This document shows positions 8,063-16,885 of a stretch of 64,000 nucleotides of DNA, piece after piece (the stretch's first letter is position 1; each line of letters opens with the position of its first letter). The stretch is from assembly GCA_015066105.1 (NCBI GenBank), contig SVOY01000006.1, forward strand, positions 1 to 64,000, read 5' to 3'. Below the pieces are notes generated by a model, which saw only the letters and a list, made by a program, of their open reading frames with translations, did no database searches and was not told where the DNA came from. Position numbers and translations under genes: made by a program. This DNA is from Oscillospiraceae bacterium. Lineage in GTDB: Bacteria; Bacillota; Clostridia; Oscillospirales; Acutalibacteraceae.

Positions 8063-8083
8063 ATTATACATCCTTTTAATTGC

Positions 8084-9460
8084 TTAGTCTTCGTCAAGTG
8101 CCTGCAAAACTGCGTTTGCAACGGGGATTGCATCGTAGTAGCCCGAGCCGCCGTTTTCAAGGCAGACAACAACTGCGTATGGAAAATCCTCCCTTTGTGA
8201 AAAGCCGACAAACCAGGCGTGGTCGTCGCCGGTTGTAACCTCGGCAGTGCCGGTTTTGCCGCACATTTCAAGGCCGGGAAACTTCTCGTCGCCGTAATAG
8301 TTTTCAACGTTGGAGCGAAGAAGCTTTTTAACCTTATCGGCTGTTTCTGCCGAGAGAATAAAATCAGTGTTAACCTTGCCCTTTACGTCAACAAGCTCTG
8401 AGGAATCCTCAACAAGATAGGGAATCATAGCCTTGCCGCCGTTGGCGATGCCGCCCATAAGCATAAGCATCTGGCAGGGATTTACGAGGGTGGTGTACTG
8501 ACCTATGCCTGCCCAGCCAAGGTCGAGCCTTGTGGCATCCGTAACATCAAAGGTGCTTCTTACTGCATCGGCCTTGCTGATTGTAACATTTTTGCCGAAG
8601 CCGAGATTTCTCACGGTTTCCGTCAGCTTTTCAGCACCGATTTCATTTGCAAGGGTGCCGAAAACAACGTTGCAGGAGTAGTTGAGTCCGCGCTCAAAAT
8701 CTATATCGTGGTGAACACCGAAGCAGATAACGTCACCGTTACCGCTGCCCTTACCCGTGGTATATTTGCCGGTGCAGTAAAACTCCTTTTCATATACGTC
8801 GGGCAGGTTTTCAATTGCCGCAATGGCGGTGACAACCTTGAAGGTTGAGCCGGGGGTGAAAACACCGGAGATTGCTCTGTTGAGATAAATGCCGTCGTAG
8901 TAGCCGCTTGTGTCGGAGTCGATATCCTCGGGCTTGTTAAGCGGGTCGTAGTTGGGTGCAGAAACCATACATACGGTTTCACCCGTCTTGTAGTTGTATA
9001 CCACAACTGTACCCTTGTCGCCGTCCATTGCGCGGTAGGCGGCGGCTGAAACGTCGGCATCTACGGTGAGCTTTATGTCACAGCCCTTATCGGAGCTGAG
9101 AATATTATAAATGCCGTTTGCAAAGTTATAGCCCACAAGGTTTGAGCGGTAAAGATTCTGCACACCCGTTGAAATATATCCCTCGGGGTCGCCCACAACG
9201 TGCTGGGTGGAGCGTCTTACGGCCTCGCTTTCGTGATATATTCTTTCGCCGTCGGCGGTGGAAACAAGCTCTTCGCCGTCACGGTCATAAATAGTGCCTG
9301 CAACGGTGAGACTGCCGTAGGAATAAATGTGCTCGTTGCCTCTGTCTGCAACCCAGGTGGGACCGTCGGTTATAAAGGTGTAAAGCATAAAGCCGAGACC
9401 GCCCAAAAATGCAACAAGCAAAAGAAGAACGATGTAAACTCTTTTTGTGGTATTTTTCAA
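8084..9460 (-). CDS. Penicillin-binding protein, class B-like transpeptidase (PbpA/FtsI type)
   Basis: 458 residues. One N-terminal membrane segment (about 9-30) anchors a periplasm-facing transpeptidase that cross-links peptidoglycan. The three active-site motifs are intact: STFK (205-208, acylated Ser), SCN (262-264) and KTGT (402-405). The dimerisation part is short, so the protein resembles the compact PbpA group found beside RodA/FtsW genes. It directly follows the FtsW-like gene (13-bp gap) and the FHA gene, a glycosyltransferase-transpeptidase-FHA arrangement also known from actinobacterial PknB loci. No Ser/Thr kinase is in view. Confidence 0.9.
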   Translation of the reverse strand: MKNTTKRVYIVLLLLVAFLGGLGFMLYTFITDGPTWVADRGNEHIYSYGSLTVAGTIYDRDGEELVSTADGERIYHESEAVRRSTQHVVGDPEGYISTGVQNLYRSNLVGYNFANGIYNILSSDKGCDIKLTVDADVSAAAYRAMDGDKGTVVVYNYKTGETVCMVSAPNYDPLNKPEDIDSDTSGYYDGIYLNRAISGVFTPGSTFKVVTAIAAIENLPDVYEKEFYCTGKYTTGKGSGNGDVICFGVHHDIDFERGLNYSCNVVFGTLANEIGAEKLTETVRNLGFGKNVTISKADAVRSTFDVTDATRLDLGWAGIGQYTTLVNPCQMLMLMGGIANGGKAMIPYLVEDSSELVDVKGKVNTDFILSAETADKVKKLLRSNVENYYGDEKFPGLEMCGKTGTAEVTTGDDHAWFVGFSQREDFPYAVVVCLENGGSGYYDAIPVANAVLQALDED

Positions 9461-9473
9461 GCCCTACACCTCC

Positions 9474-10757
9474 TTATGCTGTTTTGTATAAATTGGGATA
9501 AGCACGGATATCCGCGGCCTTGATGAAGGCGAAAAGTGCCCAGCAGGAAACCATGCTTGAGCCGCCCTCACTTATAAAGGGGAGAGTAACACCCGTAAGG
9601 GGAAGAATATCCGTAACGCCGAAAATATTAAGGCTTGTCTGAAAGAGAATAAGTGAGGCTGCCGCCGCCGCTGAAATTGAATAAAAGGTTGACGGTGAGC
9701 TTTTTGAGCATTTGACCGCATAAACCAACAGTATTGCAAAGGTAAGCACAACGGCAAAGGCCACAATTAGGCCAAGCTCCTCGCAGAGCATACCGAAAAC
9801 AAGGTCCGTGGTGCTTGCGTAAACGTGTCTGAGCTGACCGTTGCCTATGCCGAGACCCTGAAGGCCGCCGCTTACGGAATAAATGAGAAGCCTTGTCTGC
9901 TGAAAGCCCCTGTCATAGGGGTCGTCCCATATGTGGCGGTAGGTTGCAAAGCGGGCCGCAACGTGGGGACGGAAGTAAAGGATAATCAGCGCACCGATAA
10001 GGGCCGCAACGCAGATGAAGGCGATTGAGCGTATGTCACCCGAGCGCATAAAGGCAATCACGATAAAGGTGAAAAAGAAAATCAGCGCCGTGCCGAAGTC
10101 CTTCATAAGGAAAAGCACACCGATACATCCCATTGCAAAGGCAATGAACAAATAAATATTTTTTGAGGTGAGCATTTTGTCAAGGGTTGCCGCACCTACA
10201 AAAACAAAGGCAATTTTCACCAGCTCCGACGGCTGAAAGGATATGGGGCCAAGGCTTATCCAGTTATAGGCACCGTTGATTTCGTTGCCCGTGAGATAAA
10301 TGAAGGCAAAGCAGCCTACAAAGAAAATGATTGTAAAAACTGAAAGAGGGGCACGCATAAACATTACCCTTTTAACGTCCTTTATGAACCATAAAAGCAC
10401 GTCATAAACTATAACACCGAGCACTATTGTAAGCAGCTGCATTTTCATTGCGCCCTGCTCAACGCTTTCGGCAATGCAAAGGCCGATGCCGCTCAGGAAA
10501 AAGGCAATAAGCTCAAGCTCGAAGTTGACCTTTTTCATTACGCTTTGCATAAAGAAGACGTAAATCCATTCAAAGGCAAGATAGCCGAAGGCGAGTATTG
10601 CAGACTCAGCCGCAAAGCCGCCATTTGCGAAAACAACGGGAATGAAGCTGACAATCTGAAAAATTGTTATAAGAAAAAGAATAAAGCTGCTGTCAACATA
10701 TTTGTAGCGGCGTCTTATTCTGTCACGTCTGAGGGCTGCACCCGTACTTTGTTTCAT
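9474..10757 (-). CDS. FtsW/RodA/SpoVE-family peptidoglycan glycosyltransferase
   Basis: 427-residue SEDS protein with about ten membrane segments. The basic N-terminus is followed by hydrophobic helices and the family hallmark GAYNWISLGPISFQPSELVKIA, which is written here only for recognition and contains the conserved Gln-Pro-Ser-Glu. The C-terminal PFISEGGSSM loop is also conserved. SEDS proteins polymerise lipid II and work with a class B PBP, which is the very next gene. Whether it serves elongation, division or spore cortex cannot be read from sequence. Confidence 0.92.
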   Translation of the reverse strand: MKQSTGAALRRDRIRRRYKYVDSSFILFLITIFQIVSFIPVVFANGGFAAESAILAFGYLAFEWIYVFFMQSVMKKVNFELELIAFFLSGIGLCIAESVEQGAMKMQLLTIVLGVIVYDVLLWFIKDVKRVMFMRAPLSVFTIIFFVGCFAFIYLTGNEINGAYNWISLGPISFQPSELVKIAFVFVGAATLDKMLTSKNIYLFIAFAMGCIGVLFLMKDFGTALIFFFTFIVIAFMRSGDIRSIAFICVAALIGALIILYFRPHVAARFATYRHIWDDPYDRGFQQTRLLIYSVSGGLQGLGIGNGQLRHVYASTTDLVFGMLCEELGLIVAFAVVLTFAILLVYAVKCSKSSPSTFYSISAAAAASLILFQTSLNIFGVTDILPLTGVTLPFISEGGSSMVSCWALFAFIKAADIRAYPNLYKTA

Positions 10758-10771
10758 TTTACCCCTCCTTT

Positions 10772-11737
10772 TTAATTGTGGTAGTAAAGGCGGTCTTCAT
10801 TAAGGGCAATAATATCACCGTCAAAAAGAAGCTGAGGGCTTTTGACCTCAATGCCGTTGAGGTAGGCCTTACCCTTGCCCTTATCTATTGCCCAGCCGTC
10901 CTCATAAAGAACAAGAAGGCTGTGAAGCTTTTCTGCATTTCCGCCCGTAAGTCTTATATCACATCTTCTGCCTGAGCCTACGGTTACCTCGTTGCCGCAA
11001 AGGATAAAGACCTCTCCCGTATCCTTGTTGACAATACGGGGCTGCTTTTTTGTGCGGCGCTTGGGTGCCTGCTGCTGACGTGAGGCGGTTTCAACGGTAT
11101 AAACGTCGCCGTTTCCGCTGTAAACGGGAGGAGGCACGGGACGTGTTTTTTCAAAGTGAAGCTCCGGCTTGTTTGCTTCGCTGTAATGAGGGGCTGGTTT
11201 TGCCGTGTTCTGTGTGGCTGAGCTTCTTTTTTTCAGCTGAGCGTTATCCTCATAGCCGCCCTTTGCAGAGGGAGCCTTTTTCGGGGTGGCGGGCTGAGCC
11301 TTGGCCTTGCCGCCGTTTTTGTTTTTGCCCACATTCTGCACGGGGTCATCGGCAACCTCAAAGCGGAAGCGGTGCTTGCCGAAATAAATGATGTCTCCGT
11401 TTTTGATAAGAGCCTTTTTTTCAACGTCCTCGCCGTTGACCGTAAGCCTTGCCTTTGTAAGCAAATCGTGAACATACCAGCCGTCTATACGGCGGGTGAT
11501 AACGGCGTGAGAGCGTGCAACGGAATCGTAGGGCAGAACAACATCGCAGCTTTTGCTTCTGCCCACGGAGGTTTCCCACATATTAAGGGCGTAGCGGTTG
11601 CCGCTTTTCATATCAATTATATATCCGTAGATTTTTTCCTTGGGGTGTCCGAGCATCAGGGTAAGGATGCACTTTATAAGTATTATCACGGTGATTGCAG
11701 GTAAAATGTACCGTGATACTGCCCAGATTATATCCAT
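10772..11737 (-). CDS. Membrane-anchored protein with two FHA domains
   Basis: 321 residues from the start at 11737, which has a GGAAGG site; an in-frame ATG at 11767 lacks one. One N-terminal membrane helix (about 8-28) is followed by an FHA domain (about 45-125) with the phosphothreonine-binding pattern GRSKSCDVVL...SHAVI. A low-complexity basic, Pro/Lys-rich linker (about 130-235) leads to a second FHA-like domain at the C-terminus (VGSGRRCDIRL...LHSLLVL). FHA domains bind phosphothreonine, so this probably links Ser/Thr kinase signalling to the FtsW/PBP pair encoded next. The kinase is not in the window. A single transcript with those genes is likely (15-bp gap). Confidence 0.85.
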   Translation of the reverse strand: MDIIWAVSRYILPAITVIILIKCILTLMLGHPKEKIYGYIIDMKSGNRYALNMWETSVGRSKSCDVVLPYDSVARSHAVITRRIDGWYVHDLLTKARLTVNGEDVEKKALIKNGDIIYFGKHRFRFEVADDPVQNVGKNKNGGKAKAQPATPKKAPSAKGGYEDNAQLKKRSSATQNTAKPAPHYSEANKPELHFEKTRPVPPPVYSGNGDVYTVETASRQQQAPKRRTKKQPRIVNKDTGEVFILCGNEVTVGSGRRCDIRLTGGNAEKLHSLLVLYEDGWAIDKGKGKAYLNGIEVKSPQLLFDGDIIALNEDRLYYHN

Positions 11738-11756
11738 AAATACACCTTCCGTAAAA

Positions 11757-12695
11757 TTAGTCAGCAAAAATGCTTTTCAAAAATTCAGTGCGTTTTTTCA
11801 TACAAAGGGCATAGGTTTTGCTTTTTATTGCAATATCGTAGCCGTGCATAGTGCCCTTTGTTTCAAAAAGAACTGCCCTTGTGCCGTCTTTTTTCAGCTT
11901 TTCAAAGTATTTCACACCGCCGTCGTGAAGACAGTCGAATTCTGCAGTTTCAATATAAGCCTCAGCTAAGCCTGAATGGTCGGGAGCATCAACAGCAGAA
12001 AACCGGTAGGGCTTTTCTGTTGTGCCCTCGGGTATGTAGGCCTTGTTGTAATGCACTGCCGCCTTACTGTTGCACATGGGTGTGTCGGTGAATTCCTTCA
12101 TTGAGGGGCTTTGGGCATCACCGTCAACAAAGGGATATAAAAGCAGCTGTGCCGCCGGCTGAGGGATGCCCCTTTCTTTTGCAATGAGGCAGGTTACTGC
12201 CGAAAGGTTGCCGCCTGCGCTGTCGCCGCAAAGGGCAATTTTATTTTCGTCAATGCCGAGAGTGGCGGCATTTTTTCTTACAAAAAGATAGGTGTCAAGG
12301 GCATCGTTGACTGCGGCGGGGAAGGGGTGCTTCGGGGCAAGGCGGTAATCGGGAAGAATCACCCTTGCACCCACGGCTTTTGCAAGATTTTTTGCAAGAG
12401 TAAAGTGGTGAGGAGCCGCGTTATATACAAAGCCGCCGCCGTGGTAAAAAATAATGCAGGGAAGCCTTTCACCCTCTTTTTCCTTGGGTGAATAAATGCG
12501 CACGGGGATTTTTCCGCAGCCTTCTGAGGGGAAGCTCGTATTTTTTACCGAAAGAGCCTTATCCGCAAAATCCGTATAATAAAACGCCTTCATAAAAAAC
12601 TGCATCAGGGGAAGAAGCGGGAGCACAACGGGAGGATTTATAAGCGAAAAAATCTTCAAATCCTTTTCATAAGTGTATTTTCTGCTTTTTTTCAT
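11757..12695 (-). CDS. Alpha/beta hydrolase, HSL/Aes-like esterase
   Basis: 312 residues of the hormone-sensitive-lipase family (Abhydrolase_3). The oxyanion motif HGGG is at 85-88 and the nucleophile GDSAGG has Ser159. A probable acid lies in DCLHDGG (about 262), and the His in GTMHGY near 285 completes the triad. An N-terminal hydrophobic stretch (about 20-40) could form the cap or a membrane-associating helix. The gene lies 20 bp before the FHA gene in the same direction. A TATAAT element at about 12728-12745 on the minus strand probably marks its promoter. The substrate is likely a short acyl ester; nothing narrows it further. Confidence 0.85.
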   Translation of the reverse strand: MKKSRKYTYEKDLKIFSLINPPVVLPLLPLMQFFMKAFYYTDFADKALSVKNTSFPSEGCGKIPVRIYSPKEKEGERLPCIIFYHGGGFVYNAAPHHFTLAKNLAKAVGARVILPDYRLAPKHPFPAAVNDALDTYLFVRKNAATLGIDENKIALCGDSAGGNLSAVTCLIAKERGIPQPAAQLLLYPFVDGDAQSPSMKEFTDTPMCNSKAAVHYNKAYIPEGTTEKPYRFSAVDAPDHSGLAEAYIETAEFDCLHDGGVKYFEKLKKDGTRAVLFETKGTMHGYDIAIKSKTYALCMKKRTEFLKSIFAD

Positions 12696-12769
12696 TTGTG
12701 GCCCTCCCTTTAAGGTATAATTAAATATATTATAACATATATCCTTGAAAATTAAAAGTAACTTAAAAC

Positions 12770-12808
12770 AAAAATGACTGCCGAATATGAATTTCAGCAG
12801 TCATTTTT
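12770..12808. terminator. Terminator of the acyltransferase gene
   Basis: AAAAATGACTGC/GCAGTCATTTTT stem with A- and T-tracts on both sides, just beyond the minus-strand stop codon at 12825. Confidence 0.8.
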
Positions 12809-12824
12809 TATGATAACGGAAGAA

Positions 12825-13961
12825 TTATACCACGTATTTTTTCAGAACGGGAATTTTGGAGACAATCCACGAAACCCCAAAGGAGCCGATGAGCACAAGC
12901 AGTGTCAGCAGAGGAATGGTGATAAGGGGCGGAAAATCAATGTAGGGGATGTGGGTAAGATCCACACGGGCGATTTTCGGGTCAAAGTGAATAACCTGTA
13001 TGCCGAAATACTGGAAGGCTCTCATAATAAACACGTGGCACAGATATACGCCGAAGGAGCGTGCCGAAAGCCATTTAATTGCTTTTACTGCCTTTTCACG
13101 GAAATTGACCTTGGAAATAACATTCTGGAAGAAGGTGAACACAGCGTAGGCAATCATTACGCTGAAGGCGTTGTCGGCATCAAGAAAAGCCTTTGTGGGC
13201 TCATCGTTCCTTACGGAAAGCCAGAGGTTCAAGCCCGACATAAGCGCGTAGCCGAGGATACCCATGGCGTAGATGAAAATGCGCACCTTTTTTCTGAAGG
13301 GGTATCTTACCATATACTGTCCGCCGACGTAAAGGCCTGCGTAGCCGCCGATAAAGGCAATGTGAAGATAGTTGTATGCGTTGTTAAACTCAAACTGTTT
13401 GATAAAGGGGAAGTTGAGAAGGGTGGGAATAAGATTTGTGAAAACAAAGGAAAGGACTATAAAGGCCTCAAGCTGTTTTTTTGTTGCGTTATCGGTGAAA
13501 ACCCTGATAAAGGGAGTTACGAGATAAAGCGCGGCAATCATATAAAGATACCACATATGATATTCGCCCGAAATAAAGTCGTTGATAAACGCCTTTTCGG
13601 AAAAGGCGGGTATTTCTTTTCCGACACCGATGGCGGGGAAGAAGCTTTGCTGAAGAGCATAAAGAAAGGACCAGAAGAGAAAGGCCGTTGCCATTCTTAC
13701 AATGTTTTTTGTGAAAAGCTTTTTCGGGTCACATTCCTTATCCTTGTTGAGAAAAAATATTCCGCTTATCATTACAAAGGCGGGCACAACCCAGCGGCAC
13801 ATTGAGTTGAAAAAGTTAAGGGCAAGATAATCTGACGAAAGAACGCCGGGGGTCTGATTGATTACGTTTGAGCATAAGTGAGCCATAGGTACACAGCACG
13901 TTGCGAAAATTCGCAGAAGGTCTATCCAGACAACCCGCTTTTTGTTTTCCTGTAATGCCAT
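12825..13961 (-). CDS. Membrane acyltransferase (acyltransferase 3, OafA-like)
   Basis: 378-residue integral membrane protein with about ten helices. It has the acyltransferase_3 opening: RVVWIDLLRIFATCCVPMAH carries the Asp and the His corresponding to the conserved R/D...H motif. Related enzymes O-acetylate cell-surface polysaccharides, peptidoglycan or secreted compounds. The gene is preceded by AAAGGAG and follows the GH43-like gene by about 30 bp, so the two may form an operon acting on a surface glycan. The large open frame on the opposite strand (12774-13805) is a shadow. Confidence 0.85.
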   Translation of the reverse strand: MALQENKKRVVWIDLLRIFATCCVPMAHLCSNVINQTPGVLSSDYLALNFFNSMCRWVVPAFVMISGIFFLNKDKECDPKKLFTKNIVRMATAFLFWSFLYALQQSFFPAIGVGKEIPAFSEKAFINDFISGEYHMWYLYMIAALYLVTPFIRVFTDNATKKQLEAFIVLSFVFTNLIPTLLNFPFIKQFEFNNAYNYLHIAFIGGYAGLYVGGQYMVRYPFRKKVRIFIYAMGILGYALMSGLNLWLSVRNDEPTKAFLDADNAFSVMIAYAVFTFFQNVISKVNFREKAVKAIKWLSARSFGVYLCHVFIMRAFQYFGIQVIHFDPKIARVDLTHIPYIDFPPLITIPLLTLLVLIGSFGVSWIVSKIPVLKKYVV

Positions 13962-13990
13962 ATGAGCACTCCTTTTAACTTATTTCCTTT

Positions 13991-15061
13991 TTATTTTATG
14001 TCCTGCAGGCCGTAGGCCCTTGCAAGGCGGTAGTATTCCTTTTCGCTGACAGAAACAACACTGCCGTGGCGGGGGTTAAGGTGGTTTACGGAGTATCTTG
14101 CCCTCTGTACCTGACGGAAGGAGTCGAAGTCTCTTGTCATCTGTGCAAAAAAGGTGCCCTCGCCGTATTCGTCCATAATCATCATCCAGGCGTTTGTGCC
14201 GTTGATGCGGTACATTGTACTGCCCTCAACGCCGTACCAGTTGAGCGAGCAGATTGTGTAATCCTCATTGAAGGGACCCGAAGCGTTTTTTGATTTTACG
14301 TAGGCAATCTTCTGGGTAAGGTCCTCCTTGAAGTAGAGGTAGTAGTATCCGTCCTTTTCGTTGTAAATCATATCGCCGTCAATGCACTGAACGCCGTTAT
14401 AGCTGTAGCCGTCCTCTCTTGTGCCCGATTCGTTGCGTCTGCCGTAAAGATATTCGGGGTCGGTGAAGCTTTTGAAGTCGGTTGTGTAGAGGTAATAATG
14501 CTGGGCGGCATCCTCGTTTTCCGCGGTTTCGGGGTCATCCCATTCCGAAAGGGCGAGGTAGAGCATATACTTTTCCTCTTTTTCGTCCCATATAACCTGA
14601 GGTGCCCAGGCTCTGTTGCAATTCTCAAAGCCCTCAAACTGACGGAAATCGAGAAGGTACTCGTCCTCCCAGCTGATAAGGTCATAGGATTTCCAGAAAA
14701 TGATTCTGTGGTTTGAGGTCCAGCCCTCAAGGGCGTTCATATCTGTTGCAACAATGTAGTAGCAGTCCTTGCCCTTTTCGTCAACGGCCTTGAAGATGTA
14801 GGGGTCACGCACACAACCGGTGCCCTTGGTCTGCTCAATAATCGGCTCGTTGTTGTTGAGTGCCTTGAAGTTGTAGCCGTCGGTGCTTACTGCAAGGTGA
14901 ATTGTCTGCTCTGATACCTCGTTGCCCGTAAAGTAGCAGAAAAGGTAGGCACCGTGGGTGCTGTGAGCAGGGAATGCGTAATCGTTGAAGGCGTAATTGA
15001 AAAGATTTACACCTACCATAAGTATCGACACAAGTAATCTCGTAAAGGACATTAAGGTCAT
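13991..15061 (-). CDS. Glycoside hydrolase family 43-like protein
   Basis: 356 residues with an N-terminal hydrophobic segment (about 5-24) that could be an uncleaved anchor or signal peptide. The remainder looks like a five-bladed beta-propeller of the GH43 / beta-fructosidase superfamily. HLAVSTDGYNF, CVRDPYIFKA (Asp86), WKSYDLISWE and RAWAPQVIWD are recurring blade motifs of this group, where the Asp in RDP and a downstream Glu act in catalysis. Substrates in the family include arabinosides and xylosides; the specificity here is unknown. It has an AAAGGAG site and a TATAAT box around 15095 on the minus strand. Confidence 0.8.
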   Translation of the reverse strand: MTLMSFTRLLVSILMVGVNLFNYAFNDYAFPAHSTHGAYLFCYFTGNEVSEQTIHLAVSTDGYNFKALNNNEPIIEQTKGTGCVRDPYIFKAVDEKGKDCYYIVATDMNALEGWTSNHRIIFWKSYDLISWEDEYLLDFRQFEGFENCNRAWAPQVIWDEKEEKYMLYLALSEWDDPETAENEDAAQHYYLYTTDFKSFTDPEYLYGRRNESGTREDGYSYNGVQCIDGDMIYNEKDGYYYLYFKEDLTQKIAYVKSKNASGPFNEDYTICSLNWYGVEGSTMYRINGTNAWMMIMDEYGEGTFFAQMTRDFDSFRQVQRARYSVNHLNPRHGSVVSVSEKEYYRLARAYGLQDIK

Positions 15062-15206
15062 AGTGCTTTCTCCTTTGATTTTTAATAATGATATTATAGC
15101 ATTAAAAGAGAAAAAATGAAACAGTTTTAAGAAAGGTTTTTATAATTAAAGGGCTGAAAAGTATCCTTTTGCATACTTTTTCACTGCTGAAGTATTAAAA
15201 TTGATA

Positions 15207-15235
15207 TTCACACGGCTTAACTTTTGTGGTATAAT
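15207..15235 (+). promoter_or_regulatory. Promoter of the membrane protein at 15266
   Basis: TTCACA (15207-15212) and TATAAT (15230-15235) are separated by 17 bp. Confidence 0.65.
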
Positions 15236-15265
15236 CTAACCACAAGAAAAAAGGAGGAAAGAAAA

Positions 15266-16276
15266 ATGGAAGAAAATTCAAGCTGCCGGAAAAGAGTGAA
15301 AAGCTTTATTGCCGCTTCGGTTATTGTAAACACCCTTGTTAATTCTGTGCTCAATATGCTTACAGAAAACTTTGAAGCCGAAGTGCCTACATTTTCATCG
15401 GAGCTTATGCTGCGTCTGCCAGGTATAGCGGCTACGGTTATTATTCTCGCCGCGATGTATCTTGCGGGCAAAGGGCTTACGGGTGAAAAAAGAAAAGCAA
15501 TTATTCTTATGTCGAGTGTTTTTTTTGCTCAGAGTGCGACAGATGCCTTGGCGGAGATTTTTTCCTGCACGGCTGAAGTGCTGACAACCCTGAAATACAT
15601 CACTCCCCAGGTGTTTTCCGTTATAGCAACGGCTGTTTCCCTTATTGAAATACCCTTTGTTATAATTGCGGCTTACTACATCTTTACAGCATTTGAGGGT
15701 GTCAACCCACGCTTTAACGGTCAGTGTCTTATTGATTCGCAGATGCCGTTGTCAAGAGCGAGAACGAGATTTTTTGCATATCAGCTCATAGGCGGTTTTG
15801 TTTTAGGCACGGCTGCAAGCCTGCCTGCAATCCTTATCGGCTTGCTTACGCTGCAGGAGTTTTACGATGTTGATACTCTGATGATAATCTCTTCACAGGT
15901 GGCTACTGTATTTTTAGGCATAGCAGGCTTGTTGTTGAATTGCGTTGCAGGCTACAGAGCATATAAAAGCCGAACCGATGCAATGGCTTTTGTTGCCTGC
16001 TCGGCTTTATCCGGCAGAATCTCCAATATTTTTATAAACCTTCTGCTTATCCCTCAGAGCCTCAGCCTTGGTAATTTTGTTGAAAGCGCAACGCAGGGTG
16101 CAATGGATTATACCGGTGCAATGATATCAGCGGGCACCACGGGAATTTTCGGTATTCTTACAATGGCAGTTTCGATAGTCGTGCCCCTTGTTATGCTGCA
16201 ATACTTCTTCTCGCAGGCGAAAATCACCCTTTTCAATGAGGAACAGGGTGGCGAGTGTAATCCGAGCCTCGGCTGA
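15266..16276 (+). CDS. Multi-pass membrane protein of unknown function
   Basis: 336 residues from MEENSSCRKR. The ATG at 15266 is chosen because AAGGAGG lies nine bases before it; the open frame extends upstream without a site. Six to seven hydrophobic segments are spread through the protein and no enzymatic motif is visible. It stands alone on the plus strand between minus-strand genes, has its own promoter and is closed by a strong bidirectional terminator. I do not recognise the family. Confidence 0.7.
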   Translation: MEENSSCRKRVKSFIAASVIVNTLVNSVLNMLTENFEAEVPTFSSELMLRLPGIAATVIILAAMYLAGKGLTGEKRKAIILMSSVFFAQSATDALAEIFSCTAEVLTTLKYITPQVFSVIATAVSLIEIPFVIIAAYYIFTAFEGVNPRFNGQCLIDSQMPLSRARTRFFAYQLIGGFVLGTAASLPAILIGLLTLQEFYDVDTLMIISSQVATVFLGIAGLLLNCVAGYRAYKSRTDAMAFVACSALSGRISNIFINLLLIPQSLSLGNFVESATQGAMDYTGAMISAGTTGIFGILTMAVSIVVPLVMLQYFFSQAKITLFNEEQGGECNPSLG

Positions 16277-16307
16277 AAGCGTGAATTTTAGCGGCTTAAC
16301 CAAAAAG

Positions 16308-16356
16308 CAGATGTATTTTCAGGTGAGCTATCACCTTGAAAATACATCTGTTTCAT
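16308..16356. terminator. Long bidirectional terminator
   Basis: CAGATGTATTTTCA pairs with TGAAAATACATCTG, extended by GTGA/TCAC around a short loop. It separates the plus-strand membrane gene from tspO. Confidence 0.8.
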
Positions 16357-16377
16357 TTTTGCTTTGATATACAAAGC

Positions 16378-16857
16378 TTATTTGTTAAGCATCCATACCA
16401 TATAGTTAAGGTAGCCTGCAAAGCTTACCCATAAAAGGTAGGGTATCTGCAACAGCCCCGCAATTCTGTCGCTTTTTGAAAACTGAACTATCATCAGAAG
16501 TATCAGCACCCAAAGCACAACAAGCCAAACAAGGGCGAGGCCGTAGGCTTCAAAATTAAAGAAAAGCACGCTCCAGAAAAAGTTGAAAAACAGCTGCAGA
16601 GCATAGATAATCATACTGCGGTTGCGCATACGTGAGTTATCTGTCAGCCACACCCGTGCGGCACTTATTGCCATAAGTGTATAAAGTATGCTCCAGACTA
16701 TTGGGAAAACAATATCGGGAGGAGTAAGGGGAGGCTTTTCCGCCGCCTTGTAGCTTTCCATTCCCATATTTGTCAAAAGGGCGGAAAGGCCGCCCACGGC
16801 TCCGGTTATAAGCAGGAAGATGCCGTAAATTTTAAGCTTGCTTTTGTCGAGCTTCAT
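16378..16857 (-). CDS. tspO: TspO/MBR family tryptophan-rich membrane protein
   Basis: 159 residues and five membrane helices, the normal length for TspO/MBR. Typical marks are GGLSALLTN, KPPLTPPDIVFPIVW (the P-P-x-x-F-x-x-V-W motif) and NFFWSVLFF, with many Trp residues. Bacterial TspO binds porphyrins and can modulate tetrapyrrole or stress responses. No haem genes are nearby. The gene follows the HTH-membrane regulator (16886-18361) with no clear terminator between, so that protein may control it. Confidence 0.9.
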   Translation of the reverse strand: MKLDKSKLKIYGIFLLITGAVGGLSALLTNMGMESYKAAEKPPLTPPDIVFPIVWSILYTLMAISAARVWLTDNSRMRNRSMIIYALQLFFNFFWSVLFFNFEAYGLALVWLVVLWVLILLMIVQFSKSDRIAGLLQIPYLLWVSFAGYLNYMVWMLNK

Positions 16858-16885
16858 ATTATCACCGATAATATGTTATGCCTTT

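Noticed and set aside
12774-13805. Long plus-strand open frame (343 codons)
   Set aside because: It is antisense to the acyltransferase gene, has no ribosome binding site and no recognisable domain.
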